Positions 7,965 to 15,500 of a DNA stretch of 52,143 nucleotides are shown in pieces. Source of the DNA: an uncultured Prevotellaceae bacterium (GTDB taxonomy: Bacteria > Bacteroidota > Bacteroidia > Bacteroidales > Bacteroidaceae); NCBI GenBank assembly GCA_900318915.1, contig ONMI01000038.1, forward strand, positions 1-52,143. Direction: 5' to 3'. Both the position numbers and the translations under genes were made by a program. Below the pieces are notes generated by a model. That model was not told where the DNA came from. It made no database searches and was given only the letters and a program-made list of their open reading frames with translations. The stretch's first letter is position 1; each line of letters opens with the position of its first letter.

Positions 7965-9460
7965 TCACGCCAGAAATTCTCGCCTTTCACCTTGCTCACA
8001 GGCACAAGCTTATAGGAGCCCTTCCTCACACCTGCGGCACTAAGGTCATCCTTATTCAATTTGTAGGTGAAATACTTCGAATCGAGCACATCGATCACGG
8101 CATTGGTATAGGGATTGCCCACCACTGTCAGGTTGCCGTTCTTGTCCTTCACAGCATAGCCATAAGAATAGGTGTTCTCTTCATTGGTATAGTTGTACAC
8201 CCTTGTGGTGAGCGAGTAGGTAGCCGAGTTAAAAGCTGTGATTCTGGAGCTCAGCACAGGCGTTGTATCCTCAAGCTGAAGGCCATTGAGCGGCTGAAGG
8301 CCCAGGTAAGCGGCCTGTTCCAGGGTCCAGCCCGTATCTTTGACCACGAGGCTGTTCTCCTCTTCCGGTTTTACGGCAGAGAGATGGAAATAGCCGTTAT
8401 TATTGCCCATCCATCCCCAGTTGCAATGATAGTAATCATCACCGTCGAATCCGTCGACCACAAAGACATGTCCACCTTCTTTAGAAGCACCTCTATAGAG
8501 CACGGGGCGGCCATTTGCTATCTCATTGTAAATCATATTGTCCCAATCGACCGTTGAATACGAAGTGCGGTAAGCGAGACGGTATCCGGGATAGAAATTA
8601 AAAAGTTTGGTGAGTGCGGGGCCGATGAATGCGAAAGTGCCCGACGACGATTTCTGTCTGTAAACAGTTCCGATGGAAGCTCCGCAATAGAACAAGAAGT
8701 CGGTAACAGCCTTGAGCTGGGTGTCCGACTCATTGCCCACATAAGAATCGAGCATGTTGTCCCAATCGATTTTGGTACCCTTTGCGATTGACTGCACCTT
8801 AATACCCGAAGAGGTGGTGTATCCATCGATATTGTCCTGCAAGGTCTTCACATTTCTGTTCTTATAGTAATACAGGAACTGAGCCATGCCTACAGCCGTA
8901 CAGCCAACAGCGCAATGCTCACCTGTAGAGGTACTGTAAATAGGGCAGGAACCGTTGTAAGGAGCATTCTGTCCCCACTTGCAGGTAACCATGGGTGAGA
9001 TGGCAGCTTTCACAGCTTTTGGGATATAGGCAGGAGCCGGCACAGGATCGCTGCTATAGTCGCTCTGGATATTGTCGGCCTTTGGCACACTGAGCATAGC
9101 CACCTGCTCAGAGAAGGATTGGAGCAGATGTGCGAGGTTTTCGGGAACATCATCCTGATTGAAAGAGCCCTCATCCGAGTAACCGAGGATGGGGTAACAA
9201 CGGTCGTCGCCAGAAACGATGACAAATCCTTTGTCATTACCGTTGTTGAAAACATAGTAAGCCGGAACCGAGGTTGATGACGAATGATTCAGGACGGTAG
9301 TGCTTTGTACCATTCTCAAATCCTCACTCACTTCAAATCCTCTTGCCTGCATGAACTCTTTCGCTTTCGACAAAGCTTCAACCCTGTCGACCGGAGAGCC
9401 CAGCGCTTTTGACACTACACACACGAGCAGTGCAAAAATCATCAATACATTTTTTTTCAT
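7928..9460 (-). CDS. C10 family (streptopain/SpeB-like) cysteine protease, frameshifted near its end
   Basis: The 510-aa product has a signal peptide (MKKNVLMIFALLVCVVSKALG), a SpeB-type propeptide with YYVFNNGNDKGFVIVSGDDR, and the catalytic domain. Catalytic Cys187 lies in HCAVGCTAVGMAQFLYYY and His331 in GGHVFVVDG; the Trp-rich motif CNWGWMGNNNGYF follows. The Cys-His spacing (144) is close to that of streptopain. C10 enzymes are secreted, self-processing proteases; those of Prevotella and Porphyromonas often carry a type IX tail. Here the frame breaks at about 7964-7970, giving a nonsense end (RALPLSPMW) while the sorting domain continues in another frame. The start overlaps the ispH stop by 4 bases. 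Confidence 0.85.
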   Translation of the reverse strand: MKKNVLMIFALLVCVVSKALGSPVDRVEALSKAKEFMQARGFEVSEDLRMVQSTTVLNHSSSTSVPAYYVFNNGNDKGFVIVSGDDRCYPILGYSDEGSFNQDDVPENLAHLLQSFSEQVAMLSVPKADNIQSDYSSDPVPAPAYIPKAVKAAISPMVTCKWGQNAPYNGSCPIYSTSTGEHCAVGCTAVGMAQFLYYYKNRNVKTLQDNIDGYTTSSGIKVQSIAKGTKIDWDNMLDSYVGNESDTQLKAVTDFLFYCGASIGTVYRQKSSSGTFAFIGPALTKLFNFYPGYRLAYRTSYSTVDWDNMIYNEIANGRPVLYRGASKEGGHVFVVDGFDGDDYYHCNWGWMGNNNGYFHLSAVKPEEENSLVVKDTGWTLEQAAYLGLQPLNGLQLEDTTPVLSSRITAFNSATYSLTTRVYNYTNEENTYSYGYAVKDKNGNLTVVGNPYTNAVIDVLDSKYFTYKLNKDDLSAAGVRKGSYKLVPVSKVKGENFWRECVRALPLSPMW

Positions 9461-10350
9461 ACTAAGCGATTTTTAACGATATTATTATTCTCTATTTGTT
9501 TCATAATCATGTCGCGGCATTCCTCCATGAGCCACTTGGGCGTACTGGTGGCGCCACAGATTCCCACAGAGTGGGCGTCGGTGAACCAAGCTGGAGATAT
9601 TTCCTCCGGACCTTCTATTTGGTAGCTTCTTGGGTTCACGCTTCGGCATTCGTTGAAGAGCACCTTGCCATTGCTGCTTTTCCGCCCTGAGACAAACAAG
9701 ACGATGTCGTGCTTGGAGGCGAAGTCGGCTATGTTGGGCATTCTGTTGGCCACCTGCCGGCAGATGGTGTCGAAGCTCTTGAACTCGGCCCCCTCGGCCA
9801 TGTGGTCTCTTATATAGCGGATGATGCTGTGGAACTCATCGAGCGACTTGGTGGTCTGCGAATAGAGATAGATGTCTCTGCTGAAGTCCAACTTGTCGAG
9901 CTCGTCCACATGCTCTATCACTATGGCCCTGTTGTTGGTCTGTCCGATGAGTCCCATCACCTCAGCGTGTCCGTTTTTGCCGAAGATGACAATCTGCGCT
10001 TCGGGGTTGGCCTCAAACTGCCGCCTTATGCGCCGCTGCAGCTGCAGCACCACCGGGCAGGTGGCATCCACTATCTCGATATGGTTCTGTGCGGCCTTCT
10101 CATAGGTCTCGGGCGGTTCGCCATGAGCCCTGAGCAGCATGGTGGCATTGTGCAGGTGTGTCATCTCCTCATGGTCGAGGGTGACGAGCCCCATTCTGCG
10201 CAGTCTCTCGCATTCCATTCCGTTGTGCACGATATCGCCCAGACAATAGAGCTTCTTGCCGGAGGACAATTCTTCCTCGGCTTTCTGGATAGCGGTGGTT
10301 ACGCCAAAGCAGAACCCGCTCCCCTTGTCTATTTCAACCTGCAACGTCAT
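9457..10350 (-). CDS. ispH: 4-hydroxy-3-methylbut-2-enyl diphosphate reductase
   Basis: This 297-aa enzyme makes IPP and DMAPP from HMBPP, the last step of the MEP isoprenoid pathway. The three cysteines that hold the iron-sulfur cluster are visible in GSGFCFGV (residue 14), DATCPVV and GICGATSTPKW. ALLRAHGEPP and the TTKSL segment are also family signatures. Its ATG overlaps the meaB stop by 4 bases, and its own stop overlaps the start of the protease gene by 4 bases, so an essential metabolic enzyme is translationally coupled to genes of unrelated function. Its product feeds the prenyl synthase encoded at 2415. Confidence 0.96.
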   Translation of the reverse strand: MTLQVEIDKGSGFCFGVTTAIQKAEEELSSGKKLYCLGDIVHNGMECERLRRMGLVTLDHEEMTHLHNATMLLRAHGEPPETYEKAAQNHIEIVDATCPVVLQLQRRIRRQFEANPEAQIVIFGKNGHAEVMGLIGQTNNRAIVIEHVDELDKLDFSRDIYLYSQTTKSLDEFHSIIRYIRDHMAEGAEFKSFDTICRQVANRMPNIADFASKHDIVLFVSGRKSSNGKVLFNECRSVNPRSYQIEGPEEISPAWFTDAHSVGICGATSTPKWLMEECRDMIMKQIENNNIVKNRLV

Positions 10351-11447
10351 TTCCTTATATTGTCGAAATAAGTTTTGAGCAGTTCGCCTGCAGCCGCAAA
10401 GGAGGTCTGCTCCCCTCTCAGCACTTTTTCCTCGCCCTTCTGGAGCAGTTGCTCAATGACCGGGTTTTGGTAGAAGCTGTTGCGCAGGTGCTCATTGATG
10501 GTCTCATACATCCAGTATTTGCTCTGTTCGTTGCGGCGGTAATCAAAATAGCCGTTAGCCTTCACAAAGTCGATATACTCGTAGACCATGTCCCATATCT
10601 CCTTGATGCCGGTTCCGAAGAATCCGCTGTAGCACATCACCTTGGGCATCCATCCGCTCTCCGACTTGGGGAAGAAGTGGAGTGCGTTGCGGTAGCTGGT
10701 GGCGGCCATGTGGCACTTGTCTACATTGTTGCCGTCGCACTTGTTGATGATAATGCCGTCGGAAATCTCCATGATACCACGTTTTATTCCCTGCAGCTCA
10801 TCGCCCGTACCGGCCAGCTGTATGAGCAGGAAGAAGTCCACCATCGAGTGGCAGGCTGTCTCGCTCTGCCCCACGCCCACCGTCTCGACGAATATCTTGT
10901 CGTAGCCGGCGGCCTCGCAGAGGATGATCGTCTCGCGTGTCTTGCGAGCCACACCGCCCAGGCTGCCCGCTGTGGGACTGGGTCGGATGAAGGCTTCGGG
11001 ACGCACCGACAGCTTCTCCATGCGCGTCTTATCGCCCAGGATGCTGCCTTTGGAGCGTTCGGAGCTCGGGTCGATGGCGAGCACGGCCAGTTTGCCGCCT
11101 TTGGTGTCGAGCACATGGCATCCGAAAGTGTCGATAGATGTGCTCTTGCCTGCACCCGGCACGCCGCTGATGCCGATTCTCACGGAGCGGCCGCTGTAAG
11201 GGAGGCATTTTTCTATCACCTCCTGTGCCATGGCCTGATGGGCGGGATTCACGCTCTCCACCAGGGTCACTGCCTGGCTGAGCACGGTGACATCTCCCTT
11301 GAGCACCCCCTCCACCATCTCGCCCACGGAGAACTCACGTCTTTTAAACTGTCTCCTCTTGAGATAGGGATTGATGATGGAAGGTTGTTCCACCCCCGAA
11401 TTTACGGTCAGCCCTTTATATTGTTTGTCATTTTCTGGATGTTCCAT
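10347..11447 (-). CDS. meaB: Methylmalonyl-CoA mutase-associated GTPase MeaB
   Basis: This 366-aa G3E-family P-loop GTPase loads and protects the adenosylcobalamin cofactor of methylmalonyl-CoA mutase. Visible motifs are the Walker A GISGVPGAGKST, AIDPSSERSKGSILGDKTRM, RPSPTAGSLGGVARKT, the ETVGVGQSE switch region and NKCDGNN as the base-recognition motif. Prevotella and Bacteroides make propionate from succinate through this mutase; the mutase genes themselves are outside the window. The gene lies 24 bases after the DUF1573 gene and overlaps ispH by 4 bases. Confidence 0.95.
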   Translation of the reverse strand: MEHPENDKQYKGLTVNSGVEQPSIINPYLKRRQFKRREFSVGEMVEGVLKGDVTVLSQAVTLVESVNPAHQAMAQEVIEKCLPYSGRSVRIGISGVPGAGKSTSIDTFGCHVLDTKGGKLAVLAIDPSSERSKGSILGDKTRMEKLSVRPEAFIRPSPTAGSLGGVARKTRETIILCEAAGYDKIFVETVGVGQSETACHSMVDFFLLIQLAGTGDELQGIKRGIMEISDGIIINKCDGNNVDKCHMAATSYRNALHFFPKSESGWMPKVMCYSGFFGTGIKEIWDMVYEYIDFVKANGYFDYRRNEQSKYWMYETINEHLRNSFYQNPVIEQLLQKGEEKVLRGEQTSFAAAGELLKTYFDNIRK

Positions 11448-11471
11448 ACATTTTTATATTGTGTCGGTCTT

Positions 11472-12575
11472 TTATTTCACATCGACGGTTATGATCACCT
11501 TCGGCTGGACGGGGTCGTTGGTTATCATCAGGATTCTCGGTTTCTGCCGCACATCCTTCAGTGTTTTCCTGTCGGCTGTGACCTTCAGTTTCACCGATTC
11601 GCCCGGTGCCACCTTGGCAGAGCTGAGCTCCACCGAAAGCCCTGCCGTGAACATCTGCAGAGCGGTGATGTCGAGGTCGGTCCGTCCCACATTCTCTATG
11701 GTGATGGTGCCTTTTTTCTTTTTCTTTCCGTCGAACGAGCCCAGGTTGAGCACGGCGTCCGAAATCTTCAGTTTGGGCGAGTAGGCCAGTTGCCGCTCAG
11801 AGATGTTTCTGGCTGCCGGCAGGAGCACTGCCCACACGTTGATTTCCTTGTCAGGACTGGTGCGGTCGCCCGGGTTCTGTCCCAGATAGACAGTGGTCTG
11901 GGTGAGTCCGTAGTCATGCAGTTGCTTCGACTCCAATGTTATCTGCACCACACCCTGTTTGCCCGGCGGTATGGCCGATGGCGACACCTCCGCCTTGAGG
12001 TAGTCGGGCAGGTGCATCACCACCGGGCGTATGATGTCGCCCGTGGTGTTGAGGATATGTATCTCCTGCATGGGCCGCTCGCCCTTGTTCACGTCGTCGA
12101 ACTCCAGGTCCACCTTGTCGGCCTTAAGTTTACCCAGCATGAATCCATAGTCGCCTCCATAGTTTCTCACCTCGTCGACCACCACTCCCTTGATGGTGAG
12201 TGTGATGGGGAGCGATGCTCCTGTGGTGTAGAGGTCGATATACTTTTCGAAATGCCCCAGCATGCGGGCGTCGTAGGTGGCAGAGACCACGAAGGGCTTG
12301 TTTTCCGTGATGGGTCCCCTCGGATAGCTCACGGTGGTACATCCGCAGCTTTTCTCCACCCCTTTTATGGTGACGTTGCCTTTCCCCTCGTTGACCAGTT
12401 CAAACTGCGCCGTGACAGGTTTCATGTAGACCACCTGTCCACAGTCAATGACCTGGTTGGACACCGCCACTCTTTGTGCGGCGACCACCACCGGCAGTAC
12501 GGCTGTCAAAGCCCCGAGGAGACACCTTTTTGTATTCCTTATTATATAATGGTTTTTAAATCTTTTCAAAATCAT
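11472..12575 (-). CDS. DUF1573 domain protein, exported
   Basis: The 367-aa product has a basic N-terminus and a hydrophobic export segment (CLLGALTAVLPVVVAAQ) followed by a DUF1573 domain: IDCGQVVYMKPVTAQFELVNEGKGNVTIKGV in two parts, then KSCGCTTVSYPRGPI. DUF1573 domains are Ig-like (ASH/MSP-type) folds, usually periplasmic, with no enzymatic activity known to me. A second Ig-like region near residues 150-240 and a third ending in VKLKVTADRKTLKD make a multi-domain beta rod. The gene starts 7 bases after the macroglobulin-like gene, suggesting that the two act together in the envelope, but no partner contact can be seen. Confidence 0.8.
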   Translation of the reverse strand: MILKRFKNHYIIRNTKRCLLGALTAVLPVVVAAQRVAVSNQVIDCGQVVYMKPVTAQFELVNEGKGNVTIKGVEKSCGCTTVSYPRGPITENKPFVVSATYDARMLGHFEKYIDLYTTGASLPITLTIKGVVVDEVRNYGGDYGFMLGKLKADKVDLEFDDVNKGERPMQEIHILNTTGDIIRPVVMHLPDYLKAEVSPSAIPPGKQGVVQITLESKQLHDYGLTQTTVYLGQNPGDRTSPDKEINVWAVLLPAARNISERQLAYSPKLKISDAVLNLGSFDGKKKKKGTITIENVGRTDLDITALQMFTAGLSVELSSAKVAPGESVKLKVTADRKTLKDVRQKPRILMITNDPVQPKVIITVDVK

Positions 12576-12582
12576 TCTTTTC

Positions 12583-15500
12583 TTATCTCACCACAAGGGT
12601 GTAAGCGGGAGCCATTCCCACATATTCCGGTGCATAGGCGCACTGAGCCTTGCAGGTTCCGGTGTCGTAGGTTCCGGCACGGTCTATATAGTATTCTGTT
12701 TCTATCACATGGGTGCCTTTCGGCATTCTGTCGAAGTAATAGCAGGTCTGGTTGTCCTGCGGTGCGCAGTAGCATCCGTTGCGGTAACCGCTCAACTGGC
12801 TGACGGGTTCCATGCAAGCAGCCCTGCGGTCCACCACCTGCACGAAGTCGAGGTCGCGTTCGGCCTTCATGGTGATGCGCACCCTGATGCGGTCGCCCAC
12901 CTTCAGCTCGGCGGGATTGCCCACAATCTCGCGTTTGACGGAGATTTCCGAGGCAGAGGCGGTCACCTCGGTGCTCTTCTGGTCGAACTGAGCATAGAGT
13001 GCGCCCCACGAGGTGCCTTGCGAAGTCTTCTCGGCGGCGAAGGCCTGTGAGCCGTTGGCCGGTACGGTGGTCTTGACATATCCCAATCCGGCAGTGGCAC
13101 CGTCGATGTGAATATTCTTACCGTTCAGGGTGAAGCGGGTCTGCTCGCCATTATCGAGCGCCTGCAGGTTTCCGTCGAGGAAGGCGTAGGCCGCATTGAC
13201 CGTATTGATATAGGTGTTCCAACTGTGTCCGCGCTTCTCATGGAGGAGCCATCTCTGCATTTCCTCCACGGTCTGCAGGTCATTGGGCCGTACGGCCTTG
13301 AAGGCCTCGATGGCGGCCACCTCAGTAGGAATCTTGTAATCGCACCATGAGTAGTAAGCACGCCTTGTATCGAAATAGCGTCCGGCCTCCTCGGTCATGA
13401 CGGAGTACTGGCTGATGCTCTCCACGAACTCATCGGCGAGTTGCTTTTCCTTGTTGGCGGCGAAGATGACAGCTGCCGTTGCCTTGCCGTAGATGGTGAA
13501 CTCGGTGGCCTTGTCGCGCAGCAGTCCGATGAAGTATTTCTGTGCGTCGTTCACTGCCGAGGGGAGTTTCCTTCCGTCGAGTGCGAAGATATACATAATC
13601 TGCAAGGCGGTCTCGCTGGGACGCACATGCTTCTTATTTTTCGCCTCTTTCTTGGTTTCCTTCATCTCTTCTACCAGGTACTTGCCCAGGAAGTCGAAAG
13701 CCGATTTCACCATCGGGGCGGTGTTTTGCTGATTGCCAATCATATGGTTCAGGCGAACGAGCGTCTGGGTGACGCTCACGGTCATGTAGGCACTGCCCGA
13801 CATGCCGGGCCACCAGCTCCACGAGCCGTCGCTGTTCTGCAGTTTTTTCATTTTGTAGAGGGCAGCCTGCAGGCGGCTGCTGAGCAGCGCCTCGTCGAAG
13901 TAGAGTGCCAGGTCGCGCTTCTGTGCCGTCTCGCTCTCGGCCACTCTCACCCAAGGCGTCTCGGAGAGCACGAGGTCTTTCAGTTCCTGGTTTTTCTCGA
14001 GCGGACTGGTCAGACTGCCGTTGTCCGCCTCTTGCTGCCATTTCATGACATTCTCGCGGATGGCGGGCGAAAGGCCCATGATATAGCTGCCGATGGTGTT
14101 GGCATAATAGGCCGAAGCCTGGCTCACCACGTCGTCGCTCACCAAGGTAGCGAGGCTGGGCATGGTCTGAACCACGAGCCAGGCCGGATTGTTGGTATAC
14201 TCCACGGTGAGTTTTCCGTCCTTGATGCCCTCTGCGAAGAGTTGGTCGAGTTTCACAGCCATCCGTCCGGGTCCATGTTGTGTGAAGGGATAAGTGCGGA
14301 GCACCATCTCATGGTCGGGCAGTACGGGCAGGTAATGCTGTTCGCCGTCGGAATAGCCTTTTCCGCTCACGGTCACCCTGCACACATAGAGGGGCAGCTT
14401 ACCGTCGGCCTTGACGTCGAAGAGCACGCTGCTGCCCTGTCCCGGATCCAGGCGGTAATTTTTGTTCTGCTTGTAGACCGTTTTCATCGTCTCCGGGTCG
14501 AGGAGTGCGAGGGTTGCCACACCGTTTATCGTCTTGTCGGTGTTGTTGAATACCCTTGCGGGCAGTGTGGCCATATCGTTGATGCGGAGGAAGCGCGGCA
14601 CATTGGGCTGCACCATGACGTCTTTCTGCGCCACAGCCTCGGCGGTTATCTGTCCGTGGTTCATCTCCTGGTCGGTAGCCAGTGCCATCATCTTCCAGGT
14701 GGTCACGCTTTCGGGCAGGGTGAATTTCATCACCACATTTCCTTTCTGGTCGGCCACCAGGTCGGGCAAGAAGAAAGCGGTCTCGCTGAGATTCTCGCGC
14801 AATGACACTTTTTCGCCCTTTGCCCCCGGTGCGGCCGGAGCCTCTTCCTGATCGGCGGTGGTGTTTGAGTCCATGGGTTTTTCATCCATGACCATTTCGG
14901 CCTTCAAGGCCTGCATCTCGGCCATCTCTCCGTTCATAGCCTCCACCCTGGCGCTCTTCATCCTAATGGGTCCTCTTCTTCCATTGTCCGACCAATCTCT
15001 GATATAATATGAGTCAACGGAGAACAAGCTCTCATAGAAATGGTTGAGCAGCAGCGCCGGCTCATTGAGCAGTTTGTAAGGTTCTTCGGCGCCCATGCCA
15101 TAGGAATTGTGCGACATGAAATTCCACCGCATAGTGGGCAACGGCAGGTAGAAAGTAGGCTCGAACGCCCATCCGTGCGAATAGACTTGGTCGAGCGACT
15201 TGTCGTACATCGTAGCCAAGAGTTGTGCCGGAGCGGGTGTTCCGTCGGGTCGTGTCACCTTTAGGGTCCACTGCTCCTTCTGTCCCGGCTGGAGTCGGTC
15301 GCGGAAGGTAGCCCACTCCAGTTTGAGTCGTTTATCGGGCAAAGGTCTCAGCAGCGACACCTGGTGGGTATAGGTTTTACCTTCCTTCACCCAGGCGTAG
15401 GTCACCACGATGCCGTTTCCATAACTGCTCTGATAAGTGAACGGTCTGGTAAGGATACTGTTGTTCAGGTCGAACGAGCCCTCCTCCAACACGGTTTCGC

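Noticed and set aside
7950-7975. Programmed ribosomal frameshift in the C10 protease gene
   Set aside because: No slippery heptamer, homopolymer or downstream pseudoknot-like structure was seen at the junction (GAG TGC GTC AGG). A simple one-base indel or sequencing error explains it better.
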